Positions 1 to 5,718 of a stretch of DNA of 6,440 nucleotides are shown here, in pieces. How positions within the stretch are numbered: position 1 is the stretch's first letter; every line of letters starts with the position of its first letter. The stretch lies in the NCBI GenBank assembly GCA_023410885.1, contig JAEYPI010000097.1, forward strand, positions 1-6,440. Direction: 5' to 3'. The stretch is from Bacillota bacterium (lineage in GTDB: Bacteria; Bacillota; Clostridia; DSM-8532). The translations under genes and the position numbers were made by a program. Below the pieces are notes generated by a model, which had not been told where the DNA came from, searched no databases, and saw only the letters and a program-made list of their open reading frames with translations.

Positions 1-2
1 GC

Positions 3-677
3 ACAAGAGTGGTCAATATTCGCGAGTATCCATTTTCAGGTGGCTGCTTGGGGTGCTTTAACTGTGCTGTCACCGGTAAGTGTCTCTATAAAGACAATTT
101 TGATGAATTTTTGCGCAATAATATTCAGAAGGCAGATGCCATTGTCTACGCCTTTACCATCAAGGATCATTCCATGGGCGCGAGCTTTAAACTCTACGAT
201 GACAGACAGTTCTGCAATGGACACCGTACCGTGACCATGGGCATGCCGATAGGATACCTGGTCAATGGTGATTTATCCAGGGAAGCCAATCTGAGGATGA
301 TTATCGAAGGCCGCAGCGAGGTCGGTCATAACTTTTTGGCTGGAGTTGCAACGGATAGGGCAGGAATAGAGAGGCTTTCAAAGACCCTTACCTATGCCCT
401 TAAGAATAAACTGGTATTTCCTCAGAACTTTTATGGGGTTGGAGGTATGAAAATCTTCCGTGACCTTATTTATATCATGCGTGGCATGATGAAGGCCGAT
501 CATCAATTCTATAAAGCCCATGGGATGTATGATTTCCCGCAGAAAAAGAGGGGCACCATCCTGAAAATGAAGCTGGTAGGGGCCCTGCTTTCTAGCTCCA
601 AGGTCAAGAAAAAGATGGGGAATCGTCTTAATGAAGGCATGATTGCCCCCTATCGGAAGGTCATCGACGAAAAGTAA
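3..677 (+). CDS. Flavodoxin-fold / iron-sulfur flavoprotein-like NAD(P)H-dependent oxidoreductase, 5'-truncated by window edge
   Basis: About 224 residues are visible; the frame is open to the left edge, so the true start and the N-terminal flavin-phosphate loop lie outside. Near the visible start (counting the codon at 3-5 as residue 1) is a cysteine cluster C15-x2-C18-x2-C21-x5-C27 inside GGCLGCFNCAVTGKC. It is followed by an acidic, helical stretch and KADAIVYAFTIKDHSMGASFKLYDDR. This matches the middle of NADPH-dependent FMN reductase / iron-sulfur flavoprotein-like proteins, where a compact CxxCxxC motif sits before the 'ADaiv...P.y' strand. Family members bind FMN, sometimes an Fe-S cluster, and transfer electrons in the cytoplasm. 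The C-terminal ~100 residues are basic (KKRGTILKMK, SSSKVKKKMGNR) and I do not recognise them as a separate domain. A GTG at 9 could be read as a start, but the preceding residues remain in frame and the fold would lack its first strand. The gene converges with tetR, so it is probably not part of the downstream operon. Family call fairly sure; specific role unknown. Confidence 0.7.
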   Translation, partial: TRVVNIREYPFSGGCLGCFNCAVTGKCLYKDNFDEFLRNNIQKADAIVYAFTIKDHSMGASFKLYDDRQFCNGHRTVTMGMPIGYLVNGDLSREANLRMIIEGRSEVGHNFLAGVATDRAGIERLSKTLTYALKNKLVFPQNFYGVGGMKIFRDLIYIMRGMMKADHQFYKAHGMYDFPQKKRGTILKMKLVGALLSSSKVKKKMGNRLNEGMIAPYRKVIDEK

Positions 678-706
678 AGCGAGAACCAAACTCATGTATA
701 AAAATA

Positions 707-751
707 GCCTCCGCAAAAATGAACCATCATTCTTGCTGGAGGCCTTTTTTT
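707..751. terminator. Bidirectional rho-independent terminator between convergent genes
   Basis: GCCTCC (707-712) pairs with GGAGGC (738-743). The stem continues, after a bulged T at 737, with GCAA (713-716)/TTGC (733-736), then after one mismatch with AATGA (718-722)/TCATT (727-731) around an ACCA loop. On the + strand it is followed by seven T (745-751). On the - strand the U-tract comes from AAAAATA at 700-706. It ends the flavoprotein gene on + and tetR on -; the tetR stop codon (752-750) overlaps the T-run. Confidence 0.85.
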
Positions 752-1346
752 AGCAGGAGCCGGCAGGCTTTGACACCATGCTTATCATCAAATCTAATTC
801 CTTTGAGGCCAGCCCAACCACATCATAATCACAGTCGTGAAGACACCAGTCGATGATACAGCCACGAACGAATTTTATCAGTAGCTCAGTGATATATTCC
901 GGGCTAAAACCTTCTTTGAGTAACCCCTCATCAGCGGCACGCCGTAAGTGGTAAAGGACCGAGCGATAATATTTTCTTTGGGGGCTTACCGCCGAATGAT
1001 TGCTATCCGACAGAATATTTTTATAGTATTCGGTGATGAGCGGGCCCGCTTCATTGACGATAAATCCGGTTTGAATCATGAGGACTTCTTTGGCAGCAAC
1101 CAGAGGTGGATCATCATTATGAGGTAACTGATCCTCCAAGGTTGCGTCAAAGATCAGGAATGCGTTGTGAAATAGCTCCTGCCGGGAGCTAAAGTGGTGA
1201 TAAAAGGAGCCAATGGACACACCGGCCTCGGAGCAAATATCTCGAACTGTTACTTTGTCTAGTGATTTGTCTTTTGCCAACCGTATGACAGCTTGTATGA
1301 TACTTGCCTGTGTACGCGTTGAGCGCTGAATATTCGTTTCCGACAT
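750..1346 (-). CDS. TetR/AcrR-family transcriptional regulator
   Basis: A 198-residue protein of normal TetR length. The N-terminal DNA-binding domain is clear: a first helix (about residues 11-26), then the helix-turn-helix T33-F52 reading TVRDICSEAGVSIGSFYHHF, followed by SSRQELF, the family signature. The rest is an all-helical ligand/dimer domain. Its late motif KFVRGCIIDWCLHDCDYD (about 158-175) resembles C-terminal domains of Firmicutes regulators ending in 'RG.i.dWCl..g.yDl'. Such proteins are homodimeric, ligand-released repressors or, less often, activators. The gene is divergent from the ene-reductase/aconitase X operon, with 243 bp between starts and a 21-bp inverted repeat beside that operon's promoter, so it most likely controls the operon and perhaps itself. 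The AAGGGG ribosome binding site (1365-1360) lies about 13 nt from the ATG, longer than ideal, but no better in-frame start is present. Family is certain; target and inducer are inferred. Confidence 0.93.
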   Translation of the reverse strand: MSETNIQRSTRTQASIIQAVIRLAKDKSLDKVTVRDICSEAGVSIGSFYHHFSSRQELFHNAFLIFDATLEDQLPHNDDPPLVAAKEVLMIQTGFIVNEAGPLITEYYKNILSDSNHSAVSPQRKYYRSVLYHLRRAADEGLLKEGFSPEYITELLIKFVRGCIIDWCLHDCDYDVVGLASKELDLMISMVSKPAGSC

Positions 1347-1399
1347 TGCTATTGTTATACCCCTTAATTCAACAATTATGTACTACGTTATGATTCAGC

Positions 1400-1428
1400 A
1401 TTATATCATATTCAGAGTAGGATGTTGA
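1400..1428 (-). promoter_or_regulatory. Predicted sigma-A promoter of the tetR gene
   Basis: On the - strand a perfect -10 TATAAT (1405-1400) is preceded, after 17 bp, by TCAACA (1428-1423), a 4/6 match to TTGACA. Transcription would begin near 1393, giving an untranslated leader of roughly 45 nt before the ATG at 1346. A short dyad, ATGAT (1390-1394) / ATCAT (1405-1409), overlaps the -10 and start site; it is too short to call an operator. Predicted by eye only. Confidence 0.55.
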
Positions 1429-1481
1429 ACGGGTGGTACTATGAATTTTCAGGGCAAAAGGAATTTTTTACATGAAAGGAA

Positions 1482-1510
1482 TTGATAAATTTTTGTCATT
1501 GTGATAAAGT
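1482..1510 (+). promoter_or_regulatory. Predicted promoter of the ene-reductase/aconitase X operon
   Basis: TTGATA (1482-1487, 5/6 match to TTGACA) and TAAAGT (1505-1510, 4/6 match to TATAAT) are separated by exactly 17 bp. Transcription would start near 1517, inside the inverted repeat at 1514-1534, the usual arrangement for steric repression by TetR proteins. An alternative -10 is TATAAC at 1537-1542 (5/6), but no good -35 lies 16-18 bp upstream of it; with that choice the inverted repeat would fill the spacer. Which one is used cannot be decided here. Confidence 0.45.
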
Positions 1511-1513
1511 GAA

Positions 1514-1534
1514 AAACAGAACAATGTTCGGTTT
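1514..1534. promoter_or_regulatory. 21-bp inverted repeat, candidate TetR operator
   Basis: The repeat has ten-base half-sites around a central A at 1524. Left AAACAGAACA (1514-1523) and right TGTTCGGTTT (1525-1534) match at 9 of 10 pairs; the only mismatch is A1518/G1530. The inner GAACA-A-TGTTC core (1519-1529) is perfect. Size, symmetry and position between a predicted promoter and the operon start, next to a divergent tetR gene, fit a TetR dimer site. Binding by this regulator is inferred from location. Confidence 0.7.
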
Positions 1535-1571
1535 GTTATAACTTTTCCAAAAAACAACAGAATATGAGCAT

Positions 1572-1581
1572 GAGAGGGGAG
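1572..1581 (+). promoter_or_regulatory. Ribosome binding site fixing the ene-reductase start
   Basis: GAGAGGGGAG ends 8 nt before the ATG at 1590. This favours the first ATG over the internal ATG at 1686 (Met33), which has only a weak GGTGG upstream, and so supports translation of the unusual N-terminal extension. Confidence 0.75.
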
Positions 1582-1589
1582 AATCGGCT

Positions 1590-3866
1590 ATGAAAACAGA
1601 TCAAATGATTCAATCACTTGTTGACAGCTACGGAAATTGGTTTGCAGACTCCAATTGTGAAAACCGTGCAGGTGGCACCGGGCGAATGACCCAGGACTTA
1701 TATCCCTACAGCACGATGTTCTCACCGATCCAAGTTAACCGTACAACCATCAAGAACAGACTTGTCATGGCTCCTATGGGAAACATTGATATGTGCGAGG
1801 AAACAGGTCGACCCAACGACAAAATGCTGCAATACTTCTTTGAGAGGGCAAAGGGCGGCGTCGGACTTATTACCACAGGCCTCGTTCCCATCAGTCACGG
1901 CATTGACAATTCAGTTACCGAGCGGGGCAAGCTCTCCTACTTCCCACGCATAGATCGCAGCCGGACGGTGTACTGTGGCTGGCGTGATTTAGCTCAGGGC
2001 GTACATAATTTCGGAGCAAAGATTTTCGTACAGCTGACACCCGGTTTAGGACGCGTCGGTAATCCCCAATGCTTGGTCAATGAGTTAAAGTTCCCGGTAT
2101 CTGCCTCGTTTAATCCTAATTTCTATATTCCTCAGATTCCCTGTCTTAGACTTTCTGATGGCAAACTCAAGAAAATAATTAACAACGCGGGACAGGCCGG
2201 TGCAGACGCTAAAGCTGCCGGACTTGACGGTGTTTATTTACATGGTCATGAGGGCTATTTACTCGAACAGCTTACCAACCCTGCCTTTAATCGCCGTAAG
2301 CTGGGACGATATGCCGATTGGCAGCGGTTCGGTATTGACTTGATTCGTGAATTGCGTCGCCGCGTTGGCCCACGTTATCCCATTATGTATCGTATCGATT
2401 TGTCCCTTGCGTTAAATGAAACCTATGGGGAAGAGGGTATGAGTAATTCTGCCCTTAAGAAATTCAAAAATGGTCGTACCATTGAACAGACCATGGACTA
2501 TATGGAGAACTTGGTTAAAGCCGGTGTGGATATGTTCGACGTGGATCTGGGCTGCTACGATAACTGGTGGTTGCCCCATCCGCCATCAGGAATGCCTGCC
2601 GGTTGCTTCTTGGAAGTCTCCCGCATTGTTAAGGAAAGATTCCGTCAACGCGGCATTAAATCCAATGCCGGCGTAGAGGTACCCATTGTTGCCGTTTGTA
2701 AGCTGGGTTATCCGGATATGGCTGAGAAAGCACTCCGGGAGGGTGACAGCGACATGGTGATGTTGGGGAGACCCCTTCTTGCAGATCCGGAGTGGCCCAA
2801 TAAAGCTTATTCCGGTAGAGTTAACGAGATCACGCCCTGTATCGGATGTCAGGAAGGCTGTATCAACGAGTTTGTGGAGGGCGGACATCCTCAGTGCGCC
2901 GTTAATCCCCGTACTGCCTTTGAACATCTCTATCCCGCCATTCCCGCAAAGCCAGAGCGCGTCAAGAAAATCGCAGTAGTGGGCGCCGGTCCTGCCGGCG
3001 TGACCTTTGCTATTACAGCCGCTAAACGCGGACATAAGGTGGAGCTGTTCGAAAAGGGCGATAAAATCGGTGGAAGAATTATAGCTGGCGGCATTCCAAA
3101 AATTAAATATGATATTGAGAATTATCGACACTATCTTGAAAAGGCATTGGCTGACGCTGAGAAAGCGCATGATCTCAAAGTCCATTTATCTTCTGCAGCT
3201 ACAGTGGGGGATTTGGAAAAAGCAGGTTATGACAGTATCGTATTTGCCATTGGTACTGAGGACGCCAATCCTCCAATTCCCGGCTTAGATAAAGTCAAAT
3301 CTGTTCAGGCTTCCAAGCTCTTGCTTCATCCTGAGCTATTAGGCAACGCCAAATCCGTTGTTGTAGTAGGCGGCGGTGCCGTAGGTTGTGAAACCGCATA
3401 CTGGCTCAGATATGAGCGCGGTTGTGAAGTAAAAGTGGTAGAAATGCTTCCCTATTTTATGGAGGGGGCTTGTACCGCTAATCGTGGTCATCTTATTTAT
3501 TACCTTAAGAAGGCAGGAGTTGAGCTTCTGAACTGTGCACGTGTAAAAGCTTTCGATGAAAAGGGTATACATATCACACGCAATGTCTCAAAAGGTGTAC
3601 CCAATCCTTATAATACATGGCAGCCCATTCTTCCTGAAAACATTGAGAACCCTCTTGCTGCTAAAGTCGGGAAAGAGGAGCAGGATGCAGTATTGGAAGC
3701 TGACCTGGTGGTATTGGCGGCAGGAGGCCGTCCTGATGACGCCATGTTCTATGAAGCACAACGCCAGCGCATCGCACCTGAACTGTATAACATTGGTGAC
3801 AGTTTTGCAGGGGGCAGGATACTTGAAGCGACACGTTCAGCTTATGCTCTTGCCATAAAACTGTAA
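1590..3866 (+). CDS. FAD/FMN/4Fe-4S ene-reductase of the Old Yellow Enzyme / 2-enoate reductase family
   Basis: At 758 residues this is a complete multidomain enzyme, somewhat longer than the ~640-680 usual for 2-enoate reductase, 2,4-dienoyl-CoA reductase and BaiCD/BaiH relatives. After an extension (1-38) comes a TIM barrel (about 40-410): KNRLVMAPMGN (65 on) for FMN, VQLTPGLGR (147-155), the substrate-side motif HGHEGYLLEQ (218-227), and GDSDMVMLGRPLLADPEW (385-402) at the FMN phosphate. A 4Fe-4S site follows with C417, C420, C424 and C436 (CxxCxxxCx11C). A Rossmann FAD domain starts at GAGPAG (465-470), an NAD(P)H domain contains GGGAVG (594-599), and the FAD fold closes with NIGDSFAGGRILEATRSAYALA. 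By family, electrons pass from NAD(P)H through FAD and Fe-S to FMN, and a C=C conjugated to a carboxyl or carbonyl is reduced in the cytoplasm. HEGYLL is the form found in the 2-enoate reductase/Bai branch; the DEYGGS stretch that usually follows is replaced by KLGRYADW. It is the first gene of an operon with both aconitase X subunits. Substrate unknown. Confidence 0.9.
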   Translation: MKTDQMIQSLVDSYGNWFADSNCENRAGGTGRMTQDLYPYSTMFSPIQVNRTTIKNRLVMAPMGNIDMCEETGRPNDKMLQYFFERAKGGVGLITTGLVPISHGIDNSVTERGKLSYFPRIDRSRTVYCGWRDLAQGVHNFGAKIFVQLTPGLGRVGNPQCLVNELKFPVSASFNPNFYIPQIPCLRLSDGKLKKIINNAGQAGADAKAAGLDGVYLHGHEGYLLEQLTNPAFNRRKLGRYADWQRFGIDLIRELRRRVGPRYPIMYRIDLSLALNETYGEEGMSNSALKKFKNGRTIEQTMDYMENLVKAGVDMFDVDLGCYDNWWLPHPPSGMPAGCFLEVSRIVKERFRQRGIKSNAGVEVPIVAVCKLGYPDMAEKALREGDSDMVMLGRPLLADPEWPNKAYSGRVNEITPCIGCQEGCINEFVEGGHPQCAVNPRTAFEHLYPAIPAKPERVKKIAVVGAGPAGVTFAITAAKRGHKVELFEKGDKIGGRIIAGGIPKIKYDIENYRHYLEKALADAEKAHDLKVHLSSAATVGDLEKAGYDSIVFAIGTEDANPPIPGLDKVKSVQASKLLLHPELLGNAKSVVVVGGGAVGCETAYWLRYERGCEVKVVEMLPYFMEGACTANRGHLIYYLKKAGVELLNCARVKAFDEKGIHITRNVSKGVPNPYNTWQPILPENIENPLAAKVGKEEQDAVLEADLVVLAAGGRPDDAMFYEAQRQRIAPELYNIGDSFAGGRILEATRSAYALAIKL

Positions 3867-3872
3867 AGGAGG
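3865..3872 (+). promoter_or_regulatory. Ribosome binding site deciding the aconitase X large-subunit start
   Basis: AAAGGAGG overlaps the ene-reductase stop codon (3864-3866), so translation of the two genes is probably coupled. It is only 1 nt from the ATG at 3874 but 7 nt from the ATG at 3880, which makes 3880 the better start. Confidence 0.8.
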
Positions 3873-3879
3873 AATGGCA

Positions 3880-5163
3880 ATGTCACTCAAAATGAAGCTT
3901 ACACCTGACCAACAGGCCATGCTGAAGGGCGAAAAGGGTGAGGTAATGGCCAAGGTCATGAAAACCCTAGTGATGTACGGAGAGACCTTTGGCGCAGAGC
4001 GCATGGTGCCTGTTTCCAGTCAATATGGGCATTTAGTCACAAGCTTTGGCCTTTCGGTTATGAAACCTGTTTATGCGCTCGTAGATCAATTAATTGAGGC
4101 AGGAGCCCTCTCGGGGCAGCCCTTCAGTGTTGATCCTCGGCCCTTGGACAGCCGGGTGCCAGCTAACGTGCTACAAAAGCTGTTCTTTAAGGTGATGTAT
4201 TCCAAGCAAGCGGATTACGAGAAACAGCTGGCTAAAATGGGGCTTTTAAATGAGGATGCCTTTACCTGTACCTGCTACATGGATCAGGTCGGAAATATCC
4301 CTCAAAAGGGCGAGGTGCTCAGTTGGGCTGAGAGCAGTGCAGTCGTATATGCCAATAGCGTATTGGGTGCACGCTGTAACCGGAATTCGGGCATTATCGA
4401 GCTTTTTGGTAGCATTGCAGGATGTGTTCCTTACTTTGGTCTCTTAACTGATGAAGGTCGGAAGGCCAATTGGGTAGTGGATATCCAAACCGAGAAAATA
4501 CCTGAAGCCCAGGTGCTGGGAAGTGCCATTGGAAAGAAGGTCATGGAGGATGTTCCCTATGTAAAAGGCTTGACGAGATTCTTGGGCAAAGAGCTTAATG
4601 ACACAACCAAGGCTTATCTAAAAGATATGGGTGCAGCCACCGCATCAAACGGCGCAGTGGGCCTCTATCACATTGAGGACTTGACACCGGAAGCCGTTGA
4701 ACTGGGAGAACAGCTCATTGCACCTAATGCCAAAGTTTATGTGATAGACGATGGGGAGCTAGCAAGAGTAAAGGCCGGCTACCCCTGCATTTGGAAGGAT
4801 CCCAACGCAGAACCCAAGCTTTGCTTTGTAGGATGTCCCCATCTCTCCCTTTCTCAGTTAATAGACTGGACCCGGCGACTTGAGAATGGACTCAAACAAG
4901 CCAATAGAGAAAAGGTGAGTATGCCTACGGTGTTTACTTCTTCATCAGCTGTGTTAAAAGTCTTTGAGAAAACAGAAGAAGCGCAAAAGCTTAAAAAAAT
5001 GGGCGTGATCACTTCCTATATCTGCCCGTTGATGTATATGAATAATCCGCTCTGTGGAAAGATGCCCGTCATCACTAACTCGAACAAGCTTAGAACCTAT
5101 ACATCCTGCCGTTATCACACCGATGACGAGATATTGGATGGGCTTACGAAAGGGGGCAAGTAA
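3880..5163 (+). CDS. Aconitase X catalytic (large) subunit, DUF521-type dehydratase
   Basis: A 427-residue protein starting at MSLKMKLTPDQQAMLKGEKG; the opening 'L..e...ml.Ge.G' is how aconitase X large subunits begin. Other family landmarks in this numbering: FTCTCYMDQVGNIP (128-141, family form usually TCTPY..GN.P), WAESSAVVYANSVLGARCNRN (149-169, the strongest signature), FVGCPHLSLSQL (316-327, C319), the late SYICP (C382, where relatives have DTCP), and ITNSNKLRTYTSCRYH (398-413), matching the family's 'TNS.K...Y'. Known aconitase X proteins pair this subunit with a small swivel subunit, bind iron through cysteines, and dehydrate cis-3-hydroxy-L-proline (bacteria) or mevalonate 5-phosphate (archaea). 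C130 or C132, C319, C382, C392 and C410 are candidate metal ligands; which ones bind is inference. It lies 13 bp after the ene-reductase and 1 bp before the small subunit, so the three are surely co-transcribed. The family is clear. The substrate is not, and the altered motifs argue against assuming hydroxyproline. Confidence 0.9.
   Translation: MSLKMKLTPDQQAMLKGEKGEVMAKVMKTLVMYGETFGAERMVPVSSQYGHLVTSFGLSVMKPVYALVDQLIEAGALSGQPFSVDPRPLDSRVPANVLQKLFFKVMYSKQADYEKQLAKMGLLNEDAFTCTCYMDQVGNIPQKGEVLSWAESSAVVYANSVLGARCNRNSGIIELFGSIAGCVPYFGLLTDEGRKANWVVDIQTEKIPEAQVLGSAIGKKVMEDVPYVKGLTRFLGKELNDTTKAYLKDMGAATASNGAVGLYHIEDLTPEAVELGEQLIAPNAKVYVIDDGELARVKAGYPCIWKDPNAEPKLCFVGCPHLSLSQLIDWTRRLENGLKQANREKVSMPTVFTSSSAVLKVFEKTEEAQKLKKMGVITSYICPLMYMNNPLCGKMPVITNSNKLRTYTSCRYHTDDEILDGLTKGGK
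5149..5156 (+). promoter_or_regulatory. Ribosome binding site fixing the aconitase X small-subunit start
   Basis: AAAGGGGG, inside the last codons of the large subunit, ends 8 nt before the ATG at 5165. The open frame extends further upstream to an ATG at 5054, but that start would lie 110 nt inside the large-subunit gene and add 37 residues unlike the family. The ATG at 5165 gives the normal N-terminus MKVFKGRPVVPG. Confidence 0.8.
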
Positions 5164-5164
5164 A

Positions 5165-5605
5165 ATGAAAGTATTTAAAGGTCGCCCCGTGGTTCCGGGT
5201 ACAGCAAAGGCTGAGGCGTTGGTTTCAACAGTGGGGTTCAACACTTTGGCCAGCTTCCAAAAAAGTCTCATGTTCGGAGATAAAAAGGCTACCTGTTCAG
5301 ATCAAAATAACGCCGATCTCTATGGCAAGCCCATGGGTGGTAAAGCCCTATGTTTGCCCCAGACTATCGGCTCAACGACCGGGGGCATGGTTCTTTATTG
5401 TGCCGCTGCTCTTGATCGACAGCCGGCATGCCTGCTGTTTTCAAAGCCCATCGACTCACTTGCTGCAGCCGGAGCCATATTAGCTGATGTCTGGACTGAA
5501 GCCCAAATGCCAACGGTGGACAGTCTGGGTGATGAGTTCTTGGCCTATGTCAAATCAGGTATGACTGTGACTGTAGCAGAGGATGGGACCGTAACAGTCG
5601 AGTAA
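5165..5605 (+). CDS. Aconitase X swivel (small) subunit, DUF126-type
   Basis: A 146-residue protein, typical for the separate small subunit. It begins with KGRPVVPGTAKAEALVS (family pattern 'G..v.pG.a.gealv'), continues with DQNNADLYGKPMGGKALCLPQTIGSTTGGMVLY (about 46-78), and has the late PIDSLAAAGAILADVWTEAQMPTVD (95-119), matching the conserved 'D.i.a.GAi.A.e....P.v'. In the family a serine-rich loop after the 'G..l..P...GS' strand supplies the catalytic serine. Here the loop is GSTTGG with S70 retained, while the usual SSSS run is reduced to S-T-T-G. This subunit closes over the large subunit to form the active site, so the two are expected to form a heterodimer or a multimer of it. The gene starts 1 bp after the large-subunit stop and is last in the operon, followed by a terminator. 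A split rather than fused architecture is one of the known forms. Function depends on the partner; substrate unknown. Confidence 0.88.
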   Translation: MKVFKGRPVVPGTAKAEALVSTVGFNTLASFQKSLMFGDKKATCSDQNNADLYGKPMGGKALCLPQTIGSTTGGMVLYCAAALDRQPACLLFSKPIDSLAAAGAILADVWTEAQMPTVDSLGDEFLAYVKSGMTVTVAEDGTVTVE

Positions 5606-5635
5606 GCCGTACCACAAGTATCGCCCCACATAAGG

Positions 5636-5685
5636 CAACCGCAGAATAGAGGGAATCCACCCCAGTCTGCGGTTGTTACTTTTTT
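5636..5685 (+). terminator. Rho-independent terminator of the ene-reductase/aconitase X operon
   Basis: CAACCGCAGA (5636-5645) pairs perfectly with TCTGCGGTTG (5666-5675), and G5634-G5635 can add two wobble pairs with T5676-T5677. The 20-nt loop contains GGG (5651-5653) and CCCC (5660-5663), which can close it further. Six T (5680-5685) follow 4 nt after the stem. On the - strand the same hairpin lacks a U-tract, so it is a weak candidate for ending the convergent LCP gene. Confidence 0.75.
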
Positions 5686-5718
5686 GGGGTCGATGCTTGT
5701 GAAGACATGTTGGGGGAG

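Noticed and set aside
9..677. The GTG at 9 as the true start of the flavoprotein
   Set aside because: The frame is open to the left edge and the protein would lack the first strand and the flavin phosphate loop; there is too little upstream sequence to see a ribosome binding site.
378..716. A 112-codon open frame on the - strand with a hydrophobic N-terminus resembling a signal peptide
   Set aside because: It is antisense to the flavoprotein gene, its start lies inside the terminator hairpin, and the hydrophobic start is the complement of the terminator region.
1472..1504. A 10-codon leader peptide (MKGIDKFLSL) before the ene-reductase
   Set aside because: It overlaps the predicted -35/-10 elements, so it would lie upstream of the transcription start; no regulatory codon run or attenuator hairpin accompanies it.
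2586..3185. A 199-codon open frame on the - strand inside the ene-reductase gene
   Set aside because: It lies opposite a frame with clear OYE, Fe-S and FAD motifs, shows no recognisable domain and no good ribosome binding site, and is a by-product of the + strand coding sequence.
1590..3866. Assignment as a bile-acid 7-dehydroxylation reductase (BaiCD/BaiH) or FadH
   Set aside because: The domain architecture is shared, but the substrate loop differs, no other bai or beta-oxidation genes are nearby, and the aconitase X neighbours point elsewhere.
3880..5605. A classical aconitase or isopropylmalate isomerase (LeuC/LeuD)
   Set aside because: The large subunit has the aconitase X signature WAESSAVVYANSVLGAR and is too short, and the small subunit is DUF126-like; the LeuC/AcnA cluster motif CxxC in its usual context is absent.
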